64,000 nt of DNA from Apoderus coryli (taxonomy: Eukaryota > Arthropoda > Insecta > Coleoptera > Attelabidae): the NCBI GenBank assembly GCA_911728435.2, contig OU452201.1, forward strand, positions 8,246,001 through 8,310,000. The letters run 5' to 3'. Each line of letters opens with the position of its first letter. Position 1 is the stretch's first letter. The notes beneath the pieces are model-generated. The model saw only the letters and a program-made list of their open reading frames with translations. It ran no database searches and had not been told where the DNA came from. Position numbers and translations under genes: made by a program. This document shows positions 1 to 9,511 of the stretch, piece after piece.

Positions 1-951
1 TTTGCTTTGGATTTGTTCTTTTATTGCATTTCATCAAAAACAAAAACTATTTACTATTATGACACCTTTCGTATATCAAAATATTGTTTTTAATTTCTCC
101 TATAGCCATAGGCGTCTCCAGAGAGGGCCGAGTTTTAGCACTCCAAGATCATCCTAAAATATTACACTTTTAAGGTAATATTTCTTTCTGATAATTAACA
201 AAACATAAAAAGAATCGTTAGGAGAATGTCATTTAAATCAATGAGATTCTCATGCCGTCAATTATTTTAACAATAACTTCAATTTACATTTTGGAAGTGT
301 ACGTTAATTTTTTTGAAGACTCCTATTTACCGTAAAGCTGACACAATAAGAAGCCACCATCCTTAGGGAAGATGTAAAAGTGACAATACTAGGTTTTGAT
401 AAAACAAAAATGTGTAGCTTTGGCTGAGACCTTGATACTTGAGTAACTGTCTTCATACTCGCCACTCGACATTTTGTCCTATTTCATTTGTGAATCTTCA
501 AACAGCCATAATGTTGTTGTCGGCTCTTACCAGATTGTAAAAAAAAAATTAATTTATTTACTTTTAAAAATGAGAAAAAGAAGAAAACACAAAACAAAAA
601 TAATTGACAAATTTCCAACCATTTAACTATATTTTTATTACAACTCAATTTATTTCCAACAAAATGGTAAGATTTCTACACGTATAATAATATTACACTG
701 TATCCTAAATAAGTGATTATTTTGCAGATATGTATAAACGTTTAAATCTATTAACATTTGTATGAAGTACGACCCTCACATCTGACAATACTGTAGTTCC
801 TTAAGCCACTGATGATGGACGTGTAGTCCGAGACATGTCTGGCATTTAAAACAGGGTTTTAACGTGTATATATAGGTCATTTTGTGGAGTAGACGTCGTT
901 TTATTCAAATCAAATTCAAATCAAGAATTATTTATTTTCAATTTGTTGGAT
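1..951. other. AT-rich stretch, nothing recognised
   Basis: No reading frame of convincing composition, no inverted ends and no RNA gene were seen. Only short A/T runs are present, such as the A-run near 540. Confidence 0.6.
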
Positions 952-954
952 TTA

Positions 955-2305
955 GGGCCGGTTTAATAATGTGCTGATAAACTCTCTAATAGCTACCAGG
1001 AGGATAACTTTTATCTCTCGGGTATTGATAAATTTATATCGGTTTATTAAACGAAATTTATCCTTCTGATAGCAATCAGCCGAAACACAACTTGGCAACG
1101 GCGCATTGTAGAGGCCACCATTAAGAAGAATAAAATTTGTAGGTTATGTTTTGTATTTTTGTTTATATCTTGCTCTTAGTCTTGTGAACCTTATTTTTAG
1201 TTTGATTTGTTTTGCCCTTGTGGCCCCTTTTAAATGAACCATGAACAAAGACCCTGAAAAAGGAAAAAACCGGTCTGCAAATTTTACGGCCTCCGATACA
1301 GATCTACTATTTAAATTGTGGTCGCAAGCAACCATCACATTTAATGAAAAGAAACTTTTTCTATTTCGGAAGTATTCAGCGTGATCTCCTCCAGGGCTTT
1401 GAATTTTGACATGTGTGCCATCTAGAAGTAATAAAGCTCTCGGAAACCCAGCAATACCAAAAAGCCCTTACTGGATAGATAGTATTTCTTCCCTTTCAAT
1501 CGGCAAAGAAACAAAATTATTTTTAATGCCACAAATTGCTCTAGTAACTTTTCTCACAATATTTGACACAGTCGATTTATGCACTCCTGCGTGATCTCCT
1601 ACAGATATCATGAAATCCCCCGAGGGGTAAAATCGTAGACAAAGCAAAAACTGTTGTAGTGGGCTTACTGAAAAATTCCTTAAATAAATAAAAAAAAAGA
1701 TATAACTTCTAAAGTAATTGTAATGTTTTTTATATTATATTCTAAGAACGATTTTGGTTGTCTAGATTATTTTACCGTGTGGAGGTAGGTAAGAACCTAG
1801 GTATTATTTACCTTCCTGTTGCATGTCGAATTCGTTCCTGAATTTGCTCAAGAACAAGTTGAACAGATTCTTTTGTTAGACGAAACCGATTAAAAAAATC
1901 ATAATCATCCCAATAGTTCATATGATTTGGACGATCTTGAAATACTCTAGGCCGTCTGCGAACAATATTGATATAATCTTCAATTTCTTCATCAGAAGAG
2001 TCATCAGAGGAAATATTAACATCAAAGAAAACGGCCATAATTTATTTCCTACTTAAACAATCTGGAAACCAAAGAGAACAAAAACCATTCAAAACACAGT
2101 AATCAAACACCAAAATACCAAATAAATCTAGGTTAAGTGGCTGGCCACTCGCTTATCTGACCTATTTTGTGCTGATAACTTATCCTGTTGATATGTCCAA
2201 TTTATCCTTCGGATAGTCTAATCAGCATATTGATAAACGCAGTTTTAACACTATCATCAAGATAACTTTTTCGGAAGCTTTATCAGGACATTATTAAACC
2301 GGCGC
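955..2305 (-). mobile_element. PIF/Harbinger DNA transposon, complete ends, dead transposase
   Basis: The element is bounded by inverted ends: GGGCCGGTTTAATAATGT at 955 and, on the other strand, GCGCCGGTTTAATAATGT from 2305. They differ at only the second position over 18 bases, and similarity continues imperfectly inward (CTGATAAA). The flanking trinucleotide TTA is duplicated (952-954 and 2306-2308), the target duplication typical of the PIF/Harbinger superfamily. The 1351-bp length is short for an autonomous Harbinger, which also needs a second (Myb/MADF-like) protein not seen here. The interior holds a minus-strand Harbinger transposase with an intron. Seen directly: ends, duplication, coding similarity. 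Inferred: non-autonomous and inactive. Confidence 0.9.
1144..2038 (-). pseudogene. Harbinger (HARBI1-like) transposase, two exons, broken
   Basis: Exon 1 runs from ATG at 2038 to 1812. It has an acidic start (SSDDSSDEEIEDY) and then the family signature YWDDYDFFNRFRLTKESV. A 133-nt intron (1811-1679) has a GTAAAT donor and a TTTAAG acceptor. Splicing it restores the family sequence TGR-NFSVSPLQQFLLCLRFYPSGDF, which supports the model. Exon 2 continues through VGDHAGVHKSTVSNIVRKV and LLDGTHVKIQSPGG with AEYFRNRK, which contains the first catalytic Asp of the DDE nuclease (DDE_Tnp_4 type). An in-frame TAA lies at 1470-1472. After VACDHNLNSRS the sequence leaves the family and ends at 1144, so the second Asp and the Glu are missing. 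The product would cut and paste its element in the nucleus; this copy cannot. Confidence 0.85.
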
Positions 2306-2308
2306 TTA

Positions 2309-3568
2309 GGTCGATAAAAAAAATTGACGATGTTTTAAGTTATATATTGTCAATCACAATGTTTTCCTTTGTCATAAATTTTGCTATTAAGAACATATAA
2401 ATATTAATACAATTACAATAGTTTGTCAATAAATTTTTTTAAATTTTCATTGAAATAATACAATCTTCAGTATTTTAAAATTATATTGTAATATACGTAC
2501 ACGAAAACATTAATTAATAAAAGCCACGTGGTAGTAAAACCATTTATCATGTAGAGGACTATACTTCGCTTTTTGATAGAGACGGTAAGTAATAATAATA
2601 AACGAAGCCAGAGCGAGAGCAAGGGTATAGAAAAAGGTCTTTATAGCACACATATACAGCCTCAGTGGCACAACAGCTGCGTAGATTTTAATTTTCATAA
2701 ATTTAAATTATTCATGATGCTTGATTGATTTTTCTATCCACTTTAATGAGGGAAATTTATTAGCGAACGTCAGCAAAAACAAATATCGAATATTTATTTG
2801 TCAGAAGGATAGAATTTAATATTTTCATAACCATTTAAGATACATATTTATATATTTTTATGTATTTAAAACTGTAGTCTTCAAGTGATACTTCGCCATG
2901 CTTAATCAATCCATACCAGTTTAAAATCATTGTTTGTCCTGGGCTAGTTTCCCGAATAAGATTAAACTTGGTATTTATACTACAAATGCGTCATGTCATT
3001 ATTAAAAATATCCCCACTATTCTGCGAAACTAAAAACGCCCCCCCTTGCTGTCACAACTCAGCTAAGAAATAGGGCAAGAAGAATGGCAGAGTATAGGTG
3101 TACCTTGGTTTGTGTCAAATGCACAGATCCGAATTATTTTTTGGATTAGCATGAGGTTAACTGACGTGGAAAATTGTTACAGGGATAAATGGAATGCAAG
3201 TGAACAAATTCTTAACTTGTTCATTAAATCTTCTCGATTACAAGCCGCCAACCAAATTCGTGCTCTAAAAATATAACGGACAACTTAATTTATTTTTTTA
3301 ATATAATCACGGTTACAATATTTGTGTATTTTGCTTTATATAGCAAAAACAAATCTGTTTTAGTTACCTATTATTGTTCATAGGAAATCTAAAAAAAACT
3401 CATCATTAATACACTTCGTTGCTGCACAGCAACTTATTCCGCTACCACCTACACTTCTTGTTCTTGTTAAAAACACAACACACAAGTATTATAAGACAAC
3501 GAAGTAAAGAATATATGTCTAGTACGGCTCTGTCCACACTCATCAACGGCTAGATAAGAACTGATGCT
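2309..3568. other. Intergenic stretch with one weak hydrophobic ORF
   Basis: No mobile-element signature was seen. A 62-codon minus-strand frame at 2510-2698 starts with a lysine-poor lead and contains a hydrophobic segment (FFYTLALALASFIIITYRLY) that could span a membrane once. It has no recognised relatives, no clear splice context and is short, so it is not called as a gene. Confidence 0.4.
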
Positions 3569-3626
3569 GAAGCTGCCACAGAAATCTTACATTATATATA
3601 TATATATACTCTAGAATGATAATCCC

Positions 3627-3943
3627 TCCACAGGATTAGGACACCAATTAATATTGTTTCTTTCAGGTCAGGTATAACCATCTAAATGTATGTTTCAGAG
3701 TGTTTGCTAGGCACCACCAACAGAGGACAACAGCAACAGACGACAATCAACATCAGAAGGCAACAGCAACAGAGGACAATCAAGCGAGGACATGGAAAAG
3801 GGAGGGTTCCCGAGCCATACTACAAAGATAAGGCAGAGTTTTAGTTTGGGTTAGAGTCCCACACTACCTAGGGAAGTGGTAAGGAACTCCCTAGGTGTCA
3901 TGATGATTTCTCTGCCTTGGCCTAAATCAAAAAAAAAAAAAAA
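3627..3943 (+). mobile_element. Poly-A retroposon (SINE-like or LINE 3' end) inserted in P copy 1
   Basis: About 317 bp ends in an A-run (3930-3943). It is flanked by a perfect 11-bp duplication, ATGATAATCCC, at 3616-3626 and 3944-3954. Copy 2 of the P element has the uninterrupted site once, so this is a clean retroposition event. No A and B boxes were found, so it is not an obvious tRNA-SINE. A stretch near the 3' end can fold, with AAGGCAGAG (about 3830) pairing with CTCTGCCTT (about 3910). It may be the 3' end of a LINE or a processed RNA. The insertion is younger than the host element. Confidence 0.85.
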
Positions 3944-4568
3944 ATGATAATCCCGTAGTACAAAAATGTAACCAAAAGTGTAGAGCTGTCCATAATGCGC
4001 ATGATCACCAGTAACTTATTTTTCAACAGGACCGGCTTTGATTAAATGTAATATTACTGTTATAGGTATATTTAAAATTAAATTTTACCATTTGGTAACA
4101 TTCAAATAAAAAAATGGAATAAAGGAATTTAAGAAATAAAAAATTACATTAAATATCTAAATACTTTATTGTCTAACAGGTACAACCCAATAATAATAAA
4201 TCTAAGCAGAAACGAGAAATAAGTAAAAATTCTAATACTGGAAAATATCTTAAGGACTTGAGCATTCTAATTATATATTTTATTATTATATAATATTTGT
4301 TTGTTTATACAACCACCTTAGGCGTCTTACCTCTCCACAGCCTTCAAAGAGCAATAGTATTTTGTGACAAAACATGGTTGGTAGAACTTTTATTCTCAGC
4401 AATTTCATGGAGGATTCTATAATTAAGTATATTCCAGTTTAACAACAGAATTCAAACGAACTTTGTATACCTACACAACGTAGGAAATATATTCTTGACA
4501 TACATATCATGCATTTTTGACAGACTGCTTTTAAGTAAACAGTGTATTGATATCAAACGATTAAGAAT

Positions 4569-4916
4569 TTAACTTCCACTCTCATTTACATAATCTCTTC
4601 TTTTCAACAAAAGTTTGGGAACTGCATCGGGTACGAGGGTGATCCTCTTGCCGTCTTCTCTACAAATGATATCTTCTGCAGCGAAATGCTTACTGCATAT
4701 GACATTCCCATCACATACATTTTCTGTACTAGGATCCCAATGCCCGCATCCAAACATCATGTCTTTTTTTTTGTCAAGCTAAAAATGTGTATCATGTCAA
4801 TGGAAACATATTGCCTCAAACTCAGACTGTTAGAAACCCGAAACAATAACTTACTGAAAATATTTAATACCAGGAATGAGACCTTCATTTTCACACCACA
4901 ACACTATACACCTCAT
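4569..4916 (-). pseudogene. THAP zinc-finger domain of P-type transposase (copy 1)
   Basis: Exon 1 (4916-4855) reads MRCIVLWCENEGLIPGIKYF with a C-x4-C pair. It is followed by a GTAAGT donor at 4854. A TTTTTAG acceptor at 4779 gives a 76-nt intron of the size seen in P transposons. Exon 2 (4778-4569) reads MMFGCGHWDPSTENV and then VICSKHFAAEDI with the C-x2-H pair, then AVPKLLL, the AVP-type box of THAP domains. Joined exons are out of frame because of the A9 run after the acceptor; a run of 7 or 10 would fix it. The protein ends soon after the THAP fold, so no RNase H-like catalytic core follows. THAP domains bind the transposon ends. If expressed this would be at most a DNA-binding fragment; most likely it is a relic. 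Confidence 0.75.
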
Positions 4917-5465
4917 TGTTTGTTAAATAAACAAACTAAAACCAAAATAACAAATATTTAAAACAAGTTTAATCACAAATAGGTATATCTATCAACAATT
5001 AAAATATACCACGAATAAAACCATAACTCAATTATAAAACCTATCTGAATTCTTGTGAAGCCGACTCTGACAGATATTCCCACTACGAGAAACGTCATTT
5101 GCAAAAACAGACGCTGTTGCGAAATCTCCTAAATTTAATAGGATTTGGAAAAAAATGTTTCGTTCATATTGCTGAAAACTAAACAGTATGCAATTTTACC
5201 GATAACATTTAATTATTTAATTTTGTCAAGCACTTTCGTATGACGCAACATATGGATTTATTTATAAAACAGATATGTCGCATAAATTCTGTAAGGCGAA
5301 CGACAAAATAGTTTTAAATATGGCAGCTCTGTACTGAAAATAAGATATTGAGGAGCATGCGTAGATCGTGAAAACTCTGCATACCCGTTACACTTTTTGG
5401 TATTCGGCTGGATTTAATTAGCATTCTAGAGTACATATATAATATAAGATTTATATGGAAGCTGG

Positions 5466-7090
5466 TAAGAATATGGCCGCGCGATGCGCAGCAGCGTACA
5501 CTTGTACCTATGGTTTTGGACAGAGTGATTCTGCTGTCTGTATATGCTGTGCTGAGAGTATATTATTACCTATGTTTGACACAGTGATGGATATTATTAT
5601 ACAAGAGTTGTTACATATTTGAGCAACGGTACACGATGCACAGTTGTTATCTACGACAATGAACTACATATTTACTTTCATCTAAAACAGAAATAACTAC
5701 CTATATCTAATGGTGCTTGAAATAACCTACCTATGTGGATGAAAAGAGAACCACTTTTTCGGTAGAATACACACAGACAGAGAACTAGATAAATTTCACA
5801 TTATGTTTATTTTATTTATTATTTCTAATGTGGATAAATAACAAGGAACGGAGAAACGGTTATTACATAAGTATAGATACGGTAAAACAAATATTGGATC
5901 CTAATATAACCGACACTTAACTATACACACATTTTAAAAAAATATCTACGCTTCTTCTTATCAAGTTAATTTTTCTCTCCTTAAAACGGTCTGAGTAAAT
6001 ATTTTATACTATAAAAAGTCGATTTAGTATTGTTGTCAATATATCTGATTATTTACATAAATGTCACTGGCAGTGGCGTATCAAACAATAATTGGAGAAC
6101 AATGCCCAAAATTCTAATTTTTCGAGATTTTTATCTTATCCAAAAACTTATGTAAAATGAACATAGTGATTGTATGGTGAAAACTGTGTGTTGTCCGTCA
6201 ATAAGTGCTGAATTACAATATGCTTGATTCAGCTAAAGTATTTTCAGCATTCTGCTCTTACCGACTACTCCGGGAATAGTAGAATAGTGACTTTATTAAT
6301 TTACAATCGGCCAATGGACTCAATTGGAATCCTCGAGACAATAGTTCAACCTTAAAAAGAGCATCTCTAATAATGAAAGAAATAATATATCGATACATTT
6401 CTTGCATCTTTATTAGTGACAGAAAGGTCACATTTCTAGCATCCGCGTCAAATTAAATATATCCGTTCGAGTAACAATATTGCAGCGGGCTACAATTCCA
6501 ATAATAATCAAAAAGTTCAATTACCCAGTTTTCATTAATAATAAAAACAGTTCCATGACCCTGTTTTGAACTTGCAACTTTACGATTACCAGAGTAAACG
6601 TTTATACATTTGGATAACAGATATGCCATGGTTGGTTTTTTAAAATAGCCTTTAAATGCAGACCCCGGAACGTAGATGGTGAGGACGGTCAAAAATCAAT
6701 ATTCGAATGCCACATTTTGGTAAGCACATCCCCAGCCTATAATTCCGTACAAAAGATGGGGTTGTACCAATGCATAATATAACGATATTAATTAACTGGG
6801 TAAAAAGATATTTTAACAGAAGATAATCCTTGTTTTTCCGTCGAGGTAAGAAACTTGTTTATTTATTTGATGTTCCACATTTATTAAAATCCATTGGAAG
6901 TAATTTATTTTCATACATTTTTCATTTACCGGAAGGAAAAACAAACAAAAAATATATTTCTATTGAACGCTGTTTTGCGGTGTTCCGCAACTGAAGAGAC
7001 GAATCCAAGACGAAACAGTAGAATTACGTATGTCTTCTCCAAACAGAAAGTGCAAAACTTTGACTGACTGGATATTAACAGTTAGTGTGT
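5466..7090. other. AT-rich stretch between mobile elements
   Basis: Nothing firm was found. A hAT-like end motif, CAGTGGCGTA, occurs near 6071 without a partner. The minus-strand frame at 6453-6692 has no recognised similarity. Confidence 0.4.
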
Positions 7091-7100
7091 CGAAGACGTA

Positions 7101-7385
7101 TTGGTCAATGTCCAAAACAATTTTCTGTTTCATGTGACTATGGTTTCAGACATTGGGGTGGGAAACCCTATCTGCTCTCGAACTCGGACAGTTCTAATCG
7201 AAAAATATATTGAGATAATGTACCAGTACGACAAATCAAAAGACTACAAGGTATGCCCTAAATTAACAGATAAGCACATTTATAACAACAGTTTTCAAAA
7301 AATGAAGATTAAATATGCTTCCCAAGTTCTTAGCTTGCTGAATTTTATAGCATATCCAATATTTTTAGACTCATATGGAAAATAA
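7101..7385 (+). pseudogene. P-element-type transposase core fragment (THAP9-like)
   Basis: The frame contains MVSDIGVGNPICS, resembling the conserved D-M/I-G-x-x-N segment of P transposases. After what looks like an internal deletion comes VCPKLTDKHIYNN, then FQKMKIKYASQVLS. The order KLT-x-x-H followed by KM-x-(V/I)-K-x-A-x-Q-V-x-S is characteristic of the GTP-binding/insertion region of P transposases and THAP9. The frame stops at 7383 just before an A-run. No ATG context, splice structure or inverted ends could be tied to it. It sits between the two THAP-bearing P elements but cannot be shown to belong to their family. Call made by eye. Confidence 0.55.
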
Positions 7386-8133
7386 AAAAAAATATACAGG
7401 TTTCTTCCAAAAAGTTTTCTTCAAATATTATGGAATTTATGCGCTTGGTCCTCGCACGGTATATTCTCTTAAAAATAGAATGAACATATTTCTTTGTCTG
7501 CAGGAAGCTATGTACTTACATAAAAAAAAACTTGAGAATAAAATCAAATGCAATATTATTCATACTGTAACAACAGAACAGGCAAATGTGCCTATAAATA
7601 TATGTTTTCGTTGTTATACTAAAAATTTTTCGTATTTTTATTTCCTCTATTTTTCTATTATCAGTAAAAATGTCATTCTGAAACCGGAAAACATGCAATA
7701 TGTTTTATAGTTTAAAAATGTATAAGTATAAACGTAGATAGCATTATTATTTACGTATATCACGAATTTTAAATAATGCAAAACACGTCAATGTCGGCAC
7801 CCTGATGGGTTTTTGAAATTTCGCTAGACTACCTACTATAAAAATAACAGAGGAATCATATTTTACACCAAATCATTCAATACAGTAAAAAATAATTATT
7901 AATAGAAATTGCAATTAGAATTAAGGCATATTTAAATGATCTCTAATCAAAAATTTCAGTTCAATTGTTGTAAACTGAGTACCAAATTTTAACCATACAG
8001 ATATGATCTTTTAAAATGTATTAAAAAATGCGTTCCAAATAACCCTCAAGTTCATTTTCAAGGTGAAAGCTAAAGAAATTTTGAGCAAAACCCTTAATTT
8101 CTGACAGTTTGATAGATTCCTCTATCTCGCACT
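7386..8133. other. AT-rich stretch with A/T-biased open frames
   Basis: A 111-codon plus frame (7375-7710) is rich in K, F, Y and I, as expected from A/T composition alone, and shows no family signature. Nothing else was seen up to the LINE that starts near 8134. Confidence 0.4.
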
Positions 8134-9214
8134 AAGCATAGTACTGCAACTGCACTTTTGAGTGTCACCAATGACCTTGCTACAGCTCTGGACGACTCGA
8201 GATTGACAGTACTTGTTTCGCTGGATCAGAGTAAGGCGTTTGATCTAGTCAATTTTGAGTTGTTACTCGCCAAACTACCTCGGGTTAGCTGAATCGTGAC
8301 TGAGCTGGTTTACAGGATACTTATATGGTCGAAAGCAGAGAGTAAAGTTACATCGAGAGTTCTCGGGATGGTCACAAACCAGAAGTGGTGTCCCACAAGG
8401 AAGCATTCTTGTACCGCTTTTGTTCTCTCTTTACATCTTTGAGTTTTTCAATTCATTTCAGCACTCCAATATACACATGTATGCAGATGATATACAAGTA
8501 TATTCGTCCTTTACTTCCGCTAACGCAGGGACTGTCTTGAATATTATAAATAGGGAACTAACACAGTTTTCTGGTTGGTGCGCTGATAACGGATTGTGCT
8601 TGAATCCTAAAAAGACCGTGGCCTTGTGCATTGTTAATGCGCGTCATAGCAGTGCGATTACTCAGCAGTTTAGCGTTCGAATTGGCAGCGATATTATCTC
8701 TTGGGTTCAAAAAGTTCGTGATTTAGGTGTTGTGATTGATTCTCATTTGAATTTCAACGAGCATTGCAGCAGTGTATGCAAGCATTCCCTTTTTAAATTA
8801 CGCTCTATATATCATCTGAAACATCTCGTGGATGAGTCTAATAAGCTCAAATTGATTAAAGCTCTAATTTACCCACAACTTGATTATTGTTCTTCTGTTT
8901 ATTTTTATTTTTTGTTCGAGTATAATAGGTTGAAGTTGCAGAGAGTACAGAACTCATGTGTTCGATTTGTGTGCACAGTTCCTTTTGCGGCACATGTCAC
9001 TCCTTTTTATGAGAGATTGGGGGTACCGAAGTTGAATGCCAGATTCGAGTACCTATACACCTCATTACTACATAAAATCTACCATTCCGGGGAGCCTCAG
9101 TATTTGTATAGTTTGTTGTGTAGACGTTCGAGTGTGCATGATGTTAATATACGGGATAATACATTTACAATCCCTAAGCATCACACATCACAATTTCAGT
9201 GTTCTTTTAAATAA
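8134..9214 (+). pseudogene. LINE reverse transcriptase, C-terminal two thirds, broken
   Basis: The first frame (8134-8292) holds VSLDQSKAFDLVNFELLLAKL, the motif-A region with its catalytic Asp. A frameshift and a TGA near 8296 then interrupt it. The next frame has LSWFTGYLYGRKQRVKL and SGVPQGSILVPLLFSLYI (motif B, with V where G is usual after L). MYADDIQVY at about 8477 is the catalytic YxDD box. The frame then stays open for 264 codons from 8420 through VRDLGVVIDSHLNF, LIYPQLDYCSSVY and LQRVQNSCVRFV to the family's C-terminal tail with NIRDNTFTIPKHH. The product would copy LINE RNA at a nicked target. Truncation and frame damage make it inactive. Confidence 0.85.
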
Positions 9215-9470
9215 AGTGATTGATATAATTGACTTACCATTAAACTTATTTCAGAGAGAAGTGAAACTAAGAATTTACCCATAGGCTCAATGTTCTGTTA
9301 ATTGTGGATGGGTTCTTTTTTTCTTTTTCTTTTTTAAATTGTAACATTTTTTCTTTTTTTTCTATTTTTTGTACATTTGTATCTTTTAGGTAGAGTGGAA
9401 GAGTGGCATTAGCCAAACCTCTAACCTTTTGTGTGATTGTAATTTTTTTTTTGCATTTTCACAATAAATC

Positions 9471-9471
<1 letters not shown>

Positions 9472-9508
<37 letters not shown>
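9472..9508 (+). repeat. (ATT)n microsatellite, LINE tail
   Basis: About a dozen ATT units directly follow the AATAAATC that ends the LINE 3' region. It marks the priming end of the insertion. Confidence 0.9.

Positions 9509-9511
<3 letters not shown>

Larger units (their letters stand above)
3577..5457 (-). mobile_element. P-superfamily DNA transposon, copy 1 (non-autonomous, carries a nested retroposon)
   Basis: The ends are inverted: CACAGAAATCTTAC at 3577 and CATATAAATCTTAT read inward from 5457. Both continue through an A/T block to TACTCTAGAAT about 30 bp in. Flanks GAAGCTGC (3569-3576) and GAAGCTGG (5458-5465) are an 8-bp target duplication with one mismatch. CA-starting ends, 8-bp duplication and an internal THAP domain are the hallmarks of the P-element superfamily. 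Copy 2 at 11995 is the same family in opposite orientation with a different duplication, so the two inserted independently. The central transposase core is absent. Removing the nested retroposon and its duplicated target (3627-3954) leaves about 1.55 kb; copy 2 lacks a further block of about 170 bp corresponding to roughly 4345-4530. Confidence 0.85.
8134..9508 (+). mobile_element. 5'-truncated LINE (CR1/Jockey-like) with (ATT)n tail
   Basis: Reverse-transcriptase homology begins at KHSTATALLSVTNDL (8134). The 3' untranslated region after 9214 is T-rich and ends AATAAATCATTTATT followed by (ATT)n to about 9508. That microsatellite tail, rather than poly-A, is shared with the fragments ending near 53606 and 63287, so at least three fragments here belong to related lineages. 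The 5' part (endonuclease and early RT) is missing, as usual after incomplete reverse transcription. No target duplication was identified. Confidence 0.85.

Noticed and set aside
1406..1594. Plus-strand ORF of 62 codons
   Set aside because: It is the antisense shadow of the Harbinger transposase second exon.
2510..2698. Minus-strand 62-codon frame with a hydrophobic segment
   Set aside because: Plausible membrane anchor, but no family, no splice signals and a length expected by chance in A/T-rich DNA.
3585..3606. (TA)n runs at 3585-3606 and 13360-13380 as separate microsatellites
   Set aside because: They are length variation in the A/T block inside the P-element ends.
4686..4961. Plus-strand 91-codon ORF
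   Set aside because: Antisense shadow of the THAP exons in P copy 1; the same shadow occurs at 12677-12904 in copy 2.
6071..6080. CAGTGGCGTA as a hAT end
   Set aside because: Ten bases without an inverted partner or a target duplication.
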